Shown in pieces: positions 34,518 through 47,400 of a stretch of 64,000 nucleotides of DNA. The position numbers were made by a program, and so were the translations under genes. Below the pieces are notes generated by a model. The model worked only from the letters and a program-made list of their open reading frames with translations, was not told the origin of the DNA and ran no database searches. Position 1 is the stretch's first letter. Each line of letters opens with the position of its first letter. The DNA comes from Bacteroidota bacterium (lineage in GTDB: Bacteria; Bacteroidota; Bacteroidia; B-17B0; Aurantibacillaceae). The stretch spans positions 62,001 through 126,000 of the forward strand of contig JAUXTT010000003.1 of the NCBI GenBank assembly GCA_030684395.1. The letters are read 5' to 3'.

Positions 34518-36617
34518 ATGAGGAAAATACTAGTTATATTTTTTTGTTTAACTCCGTTTTTGTTTGTTGCTCAATCAAAAAAATTGTGGTTAAAACAAGC
34601 CGATGATTTTTTTGCAAAAAAGGATTATGCTTCGGCTTTGCAGTACTACAAAAAAGTACTGAACGATTCTGTTGTTTTTCAGGAAAGCGTTAAACCGTAC
34701 GAAATACAACTAACAAATCTCAAAACAAAGGAGTATAAAGATACCGCTGCGGTAAAACAGGCTGCTGCCAACAAAGAGATCAATAAACATCATTACGTTA
34801 TTCACCAAATGGCAGTGTGTTATTTTAAAATACACGACTACGAAAACGAGATTGTTCAGTTGAAAAAATCTGTAAATCTGGGATCTTATCCGGATGACAG
34901 GTATTATTATGCTAAATCTTTAATGAACACCAAACGGTATACCGAAGCAATAAATGTGTACGAAGATTTTATGAAGGATAACCCCGGAAAAGATTCGTTG
35001 CTTAATAGAGCCCAACACGAAATTTCAGGATGTTACTATGCCCTGGATTCTGCAAACAACATTCACAAAACAGTTGTTGTTCGTAAAATGGATACTACGG
35101 TTTTTAATAAAGGTACATCCAGTTTTGCAGCAGTATATTGGGGTTCTAATCAAAAATTAATTTTTACCAGTGCCCGCCATGGAGGTGTATTAACTAACCG
35201 TGAAAAACAAGCGCCGGAAGAAAGTGATTATTTATGCGACCTGTATTGGACCGAGCAAAAAGATGACCAATGGACAAAACCGCATAATTTTGGTCGCCCT
35301 TTAAATTCAGGATTTCATGATGGTGCAGGAGCAATGGACGCTGATGAGATCATGTATTTCACCCGATGGAATGATATGAACAGAAAGGAATCTGCAATCC
35401 ATATGGCAAGAGGTAAAGACGGACACTTTTTTGAGGCTATTAAATTAGATCAAACAATTAATTTGCCGGGTTATAAAAGTGCCCACCCATTTGTAACTTT
35501 TGACGGAAGCACCATGTTTTTCTCTTCTAACATACCGGGCGGAATGGGAGGAATGGATATTTGGTATACCCGGTTAGATGAAGATGGTTTGCCCGGTCCT
35601 GTGAAAAATTTGGGAGCTCCTGTTAATACTGCTGGTGATGAGGTTACTCCTTATTTTCACATGATAACAGGAACCTTATTTTTTAGCTCCGACGGGCATA
35701 GCGGATTAGGTGGACTGGACGTTTTTAAAAGTCACCTTAATCCTGACGACTCATTGTATGCAATTCCGGTTAATGTAGGTCGACCGGTTAACTCCGAACG
35801 CGATGATGCTTATTACATATTGGACAGGATTCAGAAAAAAGGATATTTTTCAAGTGACAGAGAGCCATGTGTGGGTGGACATTGTTATGATATTTATGAA
35901 TTTGACAACGAGGAAATAAGCATTGATATTTCGGGTTATGTATACGATTTTGAAACCGGAGATCCAATTCCAAACGCTTTAGTTCAGATGAAAGATGTTC
36001 ATGGAGAAGATGAGCCACTTTATCTTCAAACCGATGATAAAGGATTTTACTCAACTCCATTACCTATAGGGAAGGAATATTTTATGAAAGCGCAAAAGCT
36101 TCGGTACCTTGCAGCTATGGCTAATCAAACTACTGTAGGTATTACTGAAACTACTCATTTAGTGCAGGATTTTAATCTTAATAAAATGCCTGAAGGCGAG
36201 GTTGTTATTGAAGGAGTGGAATATGATCTGAATAAGTTTACTTTGAGGCCAAAATCAAAAGAAGTTCTTAATCAGGTGTATGAGCTAATGGTAAAGAACG
36301 AAAATATAATTATTGAACTAAATGCACATACAGATACAAGAGGAAGCGATGCCAGTAACATGAAATTGTCGCAAGGGCGTGCCCAGTCGTGTATGGACTA
36401 TCTTTTAAGCAAAGGAATTACGAAAGAGCGTTTGGAAGCTAAAGGTTATGGTGAAACTAAACCTTTGGTTAGCGATGAAGAAATTGCTAAACTAAAAACC
36501 AAACCAGAGCAGGAAGCTGCTCATCAAAAAAACAGAAGAACTGCGTTTACAATTGTTGGAGAAACACCAATAAAGATAATTGTAAAAGAAGTTGATCATT
36601 CAAAAGATCCTAAATAA
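34518..36617 (+). CDS. PorE-like protein: TPR, beta-propeller, CRD, OmpA domain
   Basis: 699 residues with a signal peptide (MRKILVIFFCLTPFLFVAQ). TPR repeats cover about 25-190 (ADDFFAKKDYASALQYYKKV, YAKSLMNTKRYTEAINVYED). A PD40/WD40-like propeller runs about 200-460 (MYFTRWNDM, TMFFSSNIPGGMGGMDIWYT, LFFSSDGHSGLGGLDVFKS, KKGYFSSDREPCVGGHCYDI). A carboxypeptidase-regulatory-like domain lies at about 470-560 (ISGYVYDFETGDPIPNALVQ), and an OmpA peptidoglycan-binding domain at about 564-690 (NAHTDTRGSD, LSQGRAQSCMDYLLSKGI, KNRRTAFTIVG). This order equals that of Porphyromonas gingivalis PorE, which anchors T9SS components to peptidoglycan. Several paralogues usually exist per genome, so orthology to PorE is not claimed. 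Confidence 0.93.
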   Translation: MRKILVIFFCLTPFLFVAQSKKLWLKQADDFFAKKDYASALQYYKKVLNDSVVFQESVKPYEIQLTNLKTKEYKDTAAVKQAAANKEINKHHYVIHQMAVCYFKIHDYENEIVQLKKSVNLGSYPDDRYYYAKSLMNTKRYTEAINVYEDFMKDNPGKDSLLNRAQHEISGCYYALDSANNIHKTVVVRKMDTTVFNKGTSSFAAVYWGSNQKLIFTSARHGGVLTNREKQAPEESDYLCDLYWTEQKDDQWTKPHNFGRPLNSGFHDGAGAMDADEIMYFTRWNDMNRKESAIHMARGKDGHFFEAIKLDQTINLPGYKSAHPFVTFDGSTMFFSSNIPGGMGGMDIWYTRLDEDGLPGPVKNLGAPVNTAGDEVTPYFHMITGTLFFSSDGHSGLGGLDVFKSHLNPDDSLYAIPVNVGRPVNSERDDAYYILDRIQKKGYFSSDREPCVGGHCYDIYEFDNEEISIDISGYVYDFETGDPIPNALVQMKDVHGEDEPLYLQTDDKGFYSTPLPIGKEYFMKAQKLRYLAAMANQTTVGITETTHLVQDFNLNKMPEGEVVIEGVEYDLNKFTLRPKSKEVLNQVYELMVKNENIIIELNAHTDTRGSDASNMKLSQGRAQSCMDYLLSKGITKERLEAKGYGETKPLVSDEEIAKLKTKPEQEAAHQKNRRTAFTIVGETPIKIIVKEVDHSKDPK

Positions 36618-36634
36618 TTTACAGCATATTTTTT

Positions 36635-37801
36635 ATGGAACCAGAATTGAGTTTTTCGAAAGAAAGTGAAATTGGTATAATTGGCTCCGGCGCCATGGGA
36701 AGCGGAATTGCCCAGGTTGCAGCAACAGCAGGCCACAGGGTTTTTGTGTTTGATACAAAACCGGAAGTGCTTGATAAAGCAAGGGCTAACTTAATAGCTA
36801 CTCTCGCTAAACTGGTTGACAAACAAAAAATAACGCAACAACAAAGCGATGCAATTTCAGGTAACATACAATTTGTTTCAGATAAAACAGCATTCAAAAA
36901 TTGCAGTTTAATAATTGAAGCAATTGTAGAAAACCTGGAAATAAAAAAAGCTGTTTTTGCAGAACTGGAAACAATTGTTTCCGGAAATTGTGTTTTGGCA
37001 AGTAACACTTCATCTTTATCCATCACATCTATTGCATCAGCATGCAAATTGCCGCAACGTGTAATAGGAATTCACTTTTTTAACCCGGCACCGCTAATGC
37101 CACTGGTGGAGATCATTCCGGGGATAGCTACAAATGTTATGCTTGCAGAACAATGTAAGCAACTCATAACATCATGGAAAAAAAATCCTGTTGTTTGTAA
37201 AGATACTCCGGGTTTTATTGTGAATAGAATTGCCCGCCCGTATTACGGTGAAGCAATGAGAATGTATGAAGAAGGAATTGCTGATATCGCCACCATCGAT
37301 TGGGCAATGAAAACTATTGGTGGTTTTAAAATGGGACCTTTCGAATTAACAGATATGATAGGCCATGATGTTAATTATACGGTAACAGAAACAGTATGGA
37401 AAGAATTTTATTTCGACCCGCGTTTTAAACCCTCCATTTCTCAGAAACGATTGGTGGAAGCAGGTTTCTACGGAAAAAAAACAGGCAGGGGTTTTTACAA
37501 TTATGCTGAAGGATCAGTGCAACCAATAGCAACAGAAGACCAGGAAAAAGGAAAATATATTTTTAACCGCATAGTTTGTATGCTTATTAACGAAGCCTAC
37601 GATGCATTAAATTTGCAGGTTGCTTCCAAAGAAGATATAGACCTTGCAATGACCAAAGGAGTTAATTACCCAAAAGGATTACTTGCCTGGGCAGAAGAGA
37701 TCGGTTTGAAAAATGTGCTCTCTACACTTCAAAATTTGTATGAAGAATATAATGAAGACCGGTATCGGCCAAATGTGTTGTTGAAGAGAACTGCGTTGTA
37801 A
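36635..37801 (+). CDS. 3-Hydroxyacyl-CoA dehydrogenase
   Basis: 388 residues from ATG 36635. It oxidises 3-hydroxyacyl-CoA to 3-oxoacyl-CoA with NAD+ in beta-oxidation or butanoate/phenylacetate-type routes, in the cytosol. The Rossmann motif IGIIGSGAMGSGIAQVAATA lies near residues 11-31, with the catalytic-region motif VIGIHFFNPAPLMPLVEII at about 140-158. The first 3HCDH C-terminal domain reads GFIVNRIARPYYGEAM through KKTGRGFYNY, and a second related domain covers about 310-388 (FNRIVCMLINEAYDAL, GVNYPKGLLAWAEEIG). Length is greater than the single-domain enzyme of about 280 residues because of this second domain. It follows the PorE-like gene by 17 bp. A thiolase that could act in the next step lies at 52.4-53.6 kb. 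Confidence 0.93.
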   Translation: MEPELSFSKESEIGIIGSGAMGSGIAQVAATAGHRVFVFDTKPEVLDKARANLIATLAKLVDKQKITQQQSDAISGNIQFVSDKTAFKNCSLIIEAIVENLEIKKAVFAELETIVSGNCVLASNTSSLSITSIASACKLPQRVIGIHFFNPAPLMPLVEIIPGIATNVMLAEQCKQLITSWKKNPVVCKDTPGFIVNRIARPYYGEAMRMYEEGIADIATIDWAMKTIGGFKMGPFELTDMIGHDVNYTVTETVWKEFYFDPRFKPSISQKRLVEAGFYGKKTGRGFYNYAEGSVQPIATEDQEKGKYIFNRIVCMLINEAYDALNLQVASKEDIDLAMTKGVNYPKGLLAWAEEIGLKNVLSTLQNLYEEYNEDRYRPNVLLKRTAL

Positions 37802-37809
37802 AATCTATA

Positions 37810-38376
37810 TTATAAATTTTTATTGTTTAGTTCAAGCATAACCCTGTATATTGTGGCAACACTAATTCCATCTGTAATCTCACCTCTCCTGCACATTTCA
37901 TAAGCTTCTGTAATATGAACTTTTTTTACCTGAAGTACTTCGCTTTCTTCGGGCTCGGCTTCTTCAAAATGTAAACCTTTTGCTACATACACAATTGCCA
38001 ATTCATCGGTAGCAGAGTTACTTAAATGTAAACGCAATAATTCTTCATATGTATCCGCTACAATTCCCGCTTCTTCTTTTAATTCCCGTTTTGCCGATTC
38101 AACCGGGTCAATAAGCGGATCTCCACCGCCTTCAATTATTTCCCAACTGTAACTATTGGTAGGATACCTAAACTGCCCAACCAACCAGGTAAAATTGTTT
38201 TCATCCAATGGAATGATTCCGATGGCAAGATTTTTAAACTCTACATAACTGTATAGTGCAGGATTACCAGCCGGGTTCAAAACTTCGTTTTTATGCACCT
38301 TTATCCACGCCGATTCATAAACAAGTTCACTTGTTTTTGTTATCCATGGGTTATTCGTATTCACTTTGTCGCTCAT
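37810..38376 (-). CDS. Nudix hydrolase (ADP-sugar pyrophosphatase-like)
   Basis: 188 residues. The Nudix box is GGGDPLIDPVESAKRELKEE followed by AGI: the RE-x2-EE-x-G core that binds metal is present, but the upstream Glu of the formal consensus (G-x5-E-x7-RE) is Ile here. The flanking WEIIEGGG and the AIGIIPLDENNFTWLVGQFR strand resemble ADP-ribose/ADP-sugar pyrophosphatases (NudF type). It probably cleaves a nucleoside diphosphate derivative in the cytosol. It is convergent with the dehydrogenase (8 bp between stops) and divergent from the giant adhesin gene. Substrate cannot be read from sequence. Confidence 0.9.
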   Translation of the reverse strand: MSDKVNTNNPWITKTSELVYESAWIKVHKNEVLNPAGNPALYSYVEFKNLAIGIIPLDENNFTWLVGQFRYPTNSYSWEIIEGGGDPLIDPVESAKRELKEEAGIVADTYEELLRLHLSNSATDELAIVYVAKGLHFEEAEPEESEVLQVKKVHITEAYEMCRRGEITDGISVATIYRVMLELNNKNL

Positions 38377-38492
38377 TTTGCAAAGGTTTTAACAATTTAC
38401 GGTGAATAAAAGCTCTGAAATGTTAAAATAGTAACTAAAATTTAACTATATTCGTAAGACGTAAAGTGCCATTTTTTATGATTATAAGCGGG

Positions 38493-41400
38493 ATGTTAAG
38501 AAAACTATTACTACTCTTTTTACTAATAACCGCCTCAGCCTCCATAAAGGCTGAAAAGTTGTATTGGGTGGGAGGCTCCGGAAGTTTTAATGACCCTTCA
38601 CATTGGTCGCTGCAAAGCGGGGGAAACCCGGGAGCAAAAATACCTACACTTTACGATGATGTTTTTTTTGATAAAGCGTCTTTTAAAACTTTTGGATCAG
38701 CCATTACCATTGTAGGGAACGCATTTTGTAAAAAATTTATTGTTGAAGACAATGCATTTCCATTTTCCATAGAGGGATCTATCATTGAGCGAATTAAAGT
38801 TCAGGGAGATTTTAAGTTAAACAAAACAACAAAATGGAACCTCGATGGCAGCCTTGAATTTACCGGAGAGAATGTGGTTACAATTGATTTCGGTTTGTTG
38901 CCGGTAAACGGTACAGTAGTTTTAAATTCATCCGCTGGTAATTTTAAATTAAACAGTTCTCTTGATCTTGGGAGTAATGGTTCACTAATTCTTGAGAATG
39001 GAAGCTTGTCCGCAAAAGACATCTCAATAACCGGAAAGAATTTTATTAAAAAAAGCAATGCCCCTTTTGATTTAAATATTGATAACGTTTTAATTGAGTT
39101 TAAAAATGACATTACGGTAACAAAAGGATTAAGGATTAACTCTGTAAACTCACAATTAATATATAATCAGGACAATACTTTATCTGTACCCGACTCTAAT
39201 GTTTTCTCAAACATGAAAATAATTGAACACCATTCTGTTCTTGCAATCACGGATGTTCAAATAGTTGATTCAGTGAGTTGCCCGGGAGCATGCGATGGCT
39301 CATTTCTGGTTTCGTTTACATTAACCGCAGGGCAAGCCCAACCTCCTTATACCTTGGTTTTTACTCCTGGACCCAGTACTTTGGGGCCTTTTAATAGTAG
39401 CCCTTTTTTAGCTACGGGTTTATGCGGGGCAAATTATACTATCCGATTGTTTAATAATCTGGGTAACCAGGTGGGCTCATCTGCTAATAATGTAATGTAC
39501 GAGCCTTCTCCAATTGCCGTTAATTTTAATTTAACTACCGACCCTTTGTGTAATACAGATTGTACAGGGGAAATACAGTATGATATAATTGGAGGGAACC
39601 CTACATATAATCTTACCTGGAATCCTGGAGGGATTATTCAGAATGGGTTGGACGAAGGGGACGCTGATAGCATTGAAAATCTCTGTGCCAATACTTATAT
39701 TGTGGACATAATTGACAGAAAAGGATGCACTGCAACTGATCAATATATAATAGTGGAGCCTAATCCAATTTTACCAAATAGCGGGGTTCAAGATCAATTG
39801 TGTTTTAGTTATTGCGATGGGATGGTTTTTGTTGCACCTTCAGGAGGTACTCCATTTGGCGTACCTCAGGCAAATGGAACTTTTTATACCATTGTTTGGA
39901 ATGGAAATGCAGCTTTAACAAATGATACTCTTTACAATCTTTGTCCGGGTACTTATAATTATGTAATAACGGATGCAAATGGTTGCACAATGCCTGGCAG
40001 TGTTATTATTGATCCTATTAGCCAGTTAATTTTTACTCCTTCTGTTCCTGTTCCTGTAACGTGTGCAGATGTATGTGACGGAACTGCAAATGTTTCAAAC
40101 ATATCAGGAGGAACAGGCCCTGGAACTTATACTTATTCATGGGCAGGTCCTACTGTTCCGGCAGAAGTTAATACAGCTAACTCTACAACAGCAAGTGGCA
40201 TGTGTCCCGGAGTATATACATGTACCATTACCGATGCAAATGGTTGTGATACCATTGTTTCATTTACTATTACCGGTCCTGCGCTTTTGGTAGGAACCGT
40301 TACTCCCAATGATGTATCTTGTTTTGGTCTAACCGATGGATCTGCAACCGGATCAGAGCTTGGAGGAAATGGCCCACCATTTACTTATAATTGGTTCAGT
40401 ACTGCCAGCCCTACAGGCGGACCTCCTTTTTCGAACGCTAACCCTACTGTTAGTGGCTTGGCTGCAGGGAACTATACATTAGTTATTGTTGATATAAATG
40501 GTTGTAACGATACTGTGCCCTTTGTTATTAATGAGCCCTTGCCATTGCAGGTTACACTTACCCCAACAAATCCAACATGTTTTGGTTTTACCGATGGGCA
40601 AATTTGTGTATCCACATCGGGAGGAACAGGTGTTGCCACGTTTACACTGTCTCCTGTTGCGGGAGTGCTGGTCGCTAATTGTTATACCGGCCTAAGTGCT
40701 GGTCCATATACAGTAAATGCTACAGATGCGAATTCTTGTCCTGCCTCTGCTTCAACTACTTTAATTTCCCTCCCGCAAATTTTCCCTAATCTAACTCATA
40801 CCGATCCTACTTGTAATCTTGCTTGCAATGGTACGGCAACTTCTGCCCCTACAGGCGGAAGCGGGGCAGGTTATACTTTTGTCTGGTCCTGTAATGCCGG
40901 TACTACTTCTTCCATTAATGGCGAGTGTGCAGGAGTTTGTAATTTAACAGTAACAGATGGAAACGGTTGTCCGCAGAATGCTTCTGTAACATTTGTTGAT
41001 CCAAATCCATTAGCGCTTGTTTTAAATAATACAAACCTTAGTTGTTCAGGAGCAAGTACAGCGCAAATAACAAGCGTAGTAAATGGCGGAACCGCACCTT
41101 ATACCTATGCATGGACTGGCTTACCTGATGTTACACCTGGTTTGGCGAATGTTGGAGCAGGTTCCTATACTTTAACAGTAACTGATTTTAATGGTTGTAC
41201 TATTATAGATTCTGTTACCGTTACGGCACCTTTGCCAATTTCCATAACCACAACTCCAACAAACCCAACTTGTTTTGGTTCTTGTAATGGAAGCATTACT
41301 ACGGTTCTTGGGGGCGGCACCGCACCTTATACTCAACTGTGGTTGCCAACAAACTCCGCAAGCCTTAATCAGATAAATTTGTGCGCGGGTACTTATGATA

Positions 41401-44400
41401 TTACGGTAACAGATGCAAACAATTGTACACAAACTCAAAGCGTTATTCTAACGGCACCACAACCAATAGTTGTTACTACCGATACAACTGTTACTTCCTG
41501 TATAAATGTTTGCGATGGAACTGCCACAGCAAATGCTGTTGGTGGTAACCCAGGTGGATATACCTATTCATGGACCGGAGGAGGAGGGGCTGCGCAAACA
41601 ACAGGCCCCTTATGTGACGGAACTTATAATGTAACGGTAACTGACCCACTAGGTTGTACGGGTATTGGCTCGGCAACTATTACCGAACCAACCGTTGTTA
41701 CTACTGCAATTATTTCAATTACACCAAGCTGTTCTAATATCTGTAACGGAACTGCAACTATTAATCCGGGAGGCGGAACTCCGGGATATACTCACACAAT
41801 TGATGCAGCTCCTATTGGGGCTTCAACAGCTCTTAGTGGTTTGTGTGCGGGGCCGCATACTGTTGTAACTACCGATAATAATGGATGTACAGCTTCAACA
41901 AATTTTATTGTCCCTTTGCAGGTAACTTTATCGGTTACAGCTTCACCAAGTGTTTTAACTTGTTTTGGTGACTGTAATGGTACAGCAACTGCAAACGTTG
42001 TTGGTGGAGCACCTGTTGTAACATTCGACTGGCAGCCAACAGGGCAAACTACTCAAACAGCAGTTGGTTTATGTTCCGGTGTTCACACTATTAGTGTAAC
42101 GGATGGTATTGGTTGTATTGTTTCTACTACAGTAACATTTACCGATCCTCCAGCGCTTACTCTTCCTATAGTAGTTACTCCGGTAGATTGTAATGGGAAT
42201 TGTACGGGAACAGCGACTGCTAATCCCGGTGGTGGTGTAGCTCCGTATTCGGTTACATGGTCAAACGGAGGTGTTGGAAATTCTATTAGCAATCTTTGTG
42301 TTGGATCATACGATGCAACTGTTATTGATGGAAACGGATGTTCACTTACTCAAACCGGAACAGTTATCCAACCTTCGGCATTTACAATTACACTTACCCC
42401 AGCTTCTCCAACAACTTGTGGAGGAACAGATGGAAGTATTGCAGCTGTAGTTGCAGGTGGAACAGGTGCTTATGATTATAGCTGGGCTCCGAGCGGGCAA
42501 ATTACAGCTACGGTTACAAATGTTGGAGCAGGGGTACACACTCTTACTATTACAGATCAAAATACGGGTTGTGATTCAGTTATCTCTTTTGGTTTAAGCG
42601 ATCCAAACGCTCCCGGTACCACAAGTGTTTTCTCTAATGCTACCTGTCCTAATCAATGCAATGGAACTGCTACAGTGGATGTAACCAGCGGAACTGCTCC
42701 ATTTACAGTTACTTTCCCGGGAGGCGTTCCTACAGGCGCGCCACCACTTACTTCAAATACATTATGTAATGGAGCTTTTGCGGTTCAGGTTACAGATGCA
42801 ACTGCTTGTGTTGCTTTTGAAAATATTGTTATTACGGAGCCGGCTAATTTTGTTGATAATGAAGTTTTAAGCGATCTTACCTGTAACGGAAATAATAGCG
42901 GAAGCATAGTACTGGCACCAACTGGTGGTACCAGACCATTTACCTATGTATTGGATGGCTTACCTGAAGCTGATTCTTCTATGACCGGATTAAGTGCGGG
43001 CCCACATGTGGTTGTTGTAACAGATGCAAATGGATGTACTTATTCTTTTAATTACAATCTTTCCGAGCCAAACGTTTTAACCGGTTCAGAGGTACATACG
43101 AATGTGAATTGTACTACAGGATTTGGAACAGCAACTGTTTCAGGAAACGGCGGAACTCTGCCTTATACATTCCTTTGGTCAGGTGGATTAGGTGTAACAG
43201 CCTCAGTTGCCAATGTTCCGCAAGGGAACTACACTTGCGATATTACCGATGCAAATGGATGTACGGTTCAGGTTGCGGTTGTGATTGGACAAAATCCTGC
43301 TTTGGTTAGTGGTTTTACGTTTGCAGATAACTTATGTAGTAGTGGTTGTACAGGCACAGCTTCATTTAATGCTTCCGGAGGCTCAGGTGTTTATACATAT
43401 TCATGGAGTGGATCAGGATCAGTTGCATCTTCCATTAATGGAATCTGCCCCGGGGCTTATATTGGTACTGTTTCGGATGATAATGGATGTTCGGTTACTG
43501 AGAATTTCACTATTAGTGCACCAATAGTACTGGATGTAACTTCTGTAGCAACCGATCCGTTATGTAATAATAGTTGCAATGGAACCATTACGGCTAACCC
43601 GACCGGAGGAACCGGTGCCTATACTTATGTTTGGTCACCTAATGTGAACCCAAATCCTACGTCGGTGAACTTATGCGCAGGCACTTACACCGTTGATGTT
43701 ACCGACGCAAACGGATGTACTGCGCAGGATGTTATTGTACTTACTGATCCTCCCGCTTTATTTGCCAATGTTACTCCAACTCAACCAATTTGTTTTGGTG
43801 ATTGTAATGGTATTTTAACTTCTACTCCATCAGGAGGAACTGCACCTTACGCTTATGCATGGGGAGCTCCAATTATTGATATTGATAGTATTGCAGGAGG
43901 TTTATGCATAGGCAATTACTCTGTAACGGTAACCGATGCAAATGGGTGTACTGATGTTGCAAATATTGGTCTTACACAACCACCTCAGGTTGGCTTGGCA
44001 GCATCAAGCAGCCCGGCAACATGCGGTCTTTTTCCATGTAATGGTTCTGTAACTATTAATAGTATTGTTGGTACTACTGTGAATTGGTTAACCCCTGTTG
44101 GATTACCTTGCCCATCCTGTTTGGCACAAAATAGTTTATGTGCGGGAATATATGATATTGAAGTAAGCGATGCCGTTGGTTGTAAAGATACTGTTCAGGT
44201 TACTGTGAGTAATTCGAGCGGGCCATTGGTTGATGTGGATTCAACGAATGTGAGTTGCAGGGGAGGCGCTGATGGTGAAGCTACTGTTGTTTCGGTTGTT
44301 GGAACAGGACCTTATACTTATGCATGGGGGGCACCAATTCCTGATTTGGATAGTATAGCAAGTGGTTTAGTTGCTGGAACCTATACTTCACAGGTAACCG

Positions 44401-47400
44401 ACGGAATTGGTTGTATGACGTTTACAGAGATTACAGTTAATGAGCCGGGGATTTTCGACGATCAGGAATCTATTACTGATGCATCTTGTAATGGTGTAAA
44501 CGACGGAAGTATTGTATTGAACCCTTCGGGCGGAACAGCTCCGTATAGTTATGCTTGGAGCAATGGCGCTCCTGATTCTCCTTCTAATTTGAATATTGCA
44601 CCGGGCAACTATGATGTTACTATTACCGATGCGAACTTGTGTACTTATCAGTTTTCATACACTGTTGGTACTAATGCACAAATCTTATATGACTTAACGG
44701 TAACAAATGCAAGCTGTTTTGCCCAATGCAATGGAACAGCTATATTAAATAATATTAACGGAGGAACAGCGCCTTATACTTTTGTATGGAGTGATGGACA
44801 ATCAGGAACTACTGCAAATGGATTATGTGCAGGAAATTATACGGTTACTATTTCTGATTTAAATGGTTGTTCTACCACAGTTGATACAACAATTTCTGAA
44901 CCTGTACAGTTGAATGTAAACCCAACTGTTACAAATACAGCATGTAGTGTATGTGCAGGTTCAATTGCGCTGGCACCTGTTGGCGGAACGGGAGGCTATA
45001 CTTATTTATGGAGCAACGGGCAGTCTGCCGCAACTGCTACAAATTTATGTGCAGGTGTTTATATGGTGGATGTTACGGATGCTGCCGGTTGTGTTAATCA
45101 GCAAAATATTGCAGTAAATAATACAAGTGGCCCTACAATAAATACTGTAACTACGGATGTTACTTGTTCAGGTTCTTGTAACGGTTCTGCAACAGCAACG
45201 CCGGTTGGAGGAACACTTCCATACCAATACAATTGGCTGGCAGGCGGACAAACAACTTCAGCAGTTGCTAATTTGTGTGCAGGCACTTATTTTGTGCAGG
45301 TAAAAGACGGAGCAAATTGTGTGATCAATGATACAGTAGTTATTAACGAAACATCTATATTAGCCGCTAATCTTAGTCATACTCCAACAACATGTGGAGC
45401 GAGTGTAGGTCAGGCAATAGCAGCTCCAAGCGGTGGCACAGGGCCTTATACTTTTGTTTGGTCAACAGGTTCAAACAATGATACTATCAGTAATTTGGCA
45501 GCAGGAACTTATTCATTGGAAATTACGGATGCAAATGGTTGTAAAGACACTTCGTTTGCAACCATTAATAGTAATAATGGTCCGGTGGTTACAGTTGCTA
45601 CCGATTCAACTTTATGTAACGCTTCTGCTGATGGTTCTGCAACGCTTACCATTGTGGGCGGAGTTGCTCCTTATACTATTGTATGGAGCACCGGTTTAAA
45701 TGCAAATTCTCAAACGCATACTAACTTAGCCGACGGAGTTTATTCTGTAGTTGTTACCGATAACGGGGGCTGTGCTTCCGTAAAGAATTTCTCTATAGAA
45801 GAACCAGATCAATTAGCATTATCTCTTAATAACACCCAACTCCCTTCTTGCCAGGTAGCTTGCAATGGTGTACTTACTGCAATACCAAGCGGTGGTAGCT
45901 TGGCTTACACTTACGTGTGGTCTAATGGAGGAAATACCGCTTCAATTAATAACTTGTGCTCAGGACTTTATTCGTTAACGGTTACAGATGCTAATGGATG
46001 TACTGCTACACAAGCAACACAATTAGATAATGATCCAAACCCATTTGGAATAACCGACAATAATGTAAATGCAAGCTGCGGTCAATGTGATGGAACATCC
46101 GCTCTTACTTTAGCAGGCGGCACTGCTCCGTTTACTTTCAATTGGAGTAATGGTGATAATACATCAACAGCTACTAACTTATGTGCCGGTATTTATATGG
46201 TGGATGTAACAGATAATTTGGGTTGTTTCCAACAGCACAGTGTGTCTATTAATAATGCAAACGGACCAACAGTAAGTGTTGTTTCAACCGATGTTAATTG
46301 TGAAGGACAATGTACCGGAACAGCTACAGCAACTGGGGCAGGCGGAACAGCACCTTATCAATATAATTGGATTGGATTAGGGCAAGTTACTCCTTCTGTT
46401 TCCAACTTGTGTGCAGACACCTATTTTGTACAGGTAAAAGATGCCAATAATTGTGTTACAAACGATACTGTAATTATTAATGAAACCACCATATTGGTTG
46501 CAACGCCTGCTGTTACAAATGCGACATGTGGTGTTTGTGATGGATCAGTTATTTTGAACCCTACGGGTGGAAGCGGAAACTACACTTATGTATGGTCGAA
46601 TGGTTTGCCTGCTACAATTTCACAAAGTAATTTATGTGCTCAAACTTATTCGGTAGAAATTACAGATGTAATAAATGGTTGTAAGGATACTTCTTTTGTA
46701 ACCATTAGTAGTGATAATGCACCAACACTTGTTATCAATACTGATTCTACTTCGTGTAATGGAACTGCTGACGGACAAGCAGTGTTAACCATTAACGGTG
46801 GAACAGGACCTTATTCAATTGTTTGGAGCACCGGATTAAATGTAGATGCAACTACACATACTTCTTTAAGTGCAGGTAATTATGCAGTAACCGTTACGGA
46901 TTTTGCAGGTTGTGTGAATGCTCAGGTGTTTGATATAGAAGAAGCAGCTTCAATTGCTTTATCACTTAATAATTCTCAGTTGCCATCTTGTGATGCAGCT
47001 TGTAACGGTAGTTTGATTGCCATCCCTAGTGGAGGTACTTTAAATTATACCTATGCATGGTCAAACGGCGGCGTTTTGGATTCAATAGGATCTTTGTGTG
47101 CAGGACCTTACTCAGTAACTGTTACCGATGCTAATGGTTGTACAGCAACTCAGTTTACTCAGTTAAATAATAATCCAACACCGTTTACTATAACTGATGT
47201 TAGTGTAAATGCAACTTGTGGTATAAATGATGGTAGCTCTGTTTTAACTGTAACAGGGGCGCAAACTCCAATAACATATAATTGGAGCAATGGTTCAATA
47301 ACTTCTTCCGCTTCTAACTTATTTGCCGGTATTCATACAGTTGATGTTACAGATAATGTTGGTTGTACTCAACAATACAATGTATCAATAAATAACTTAA

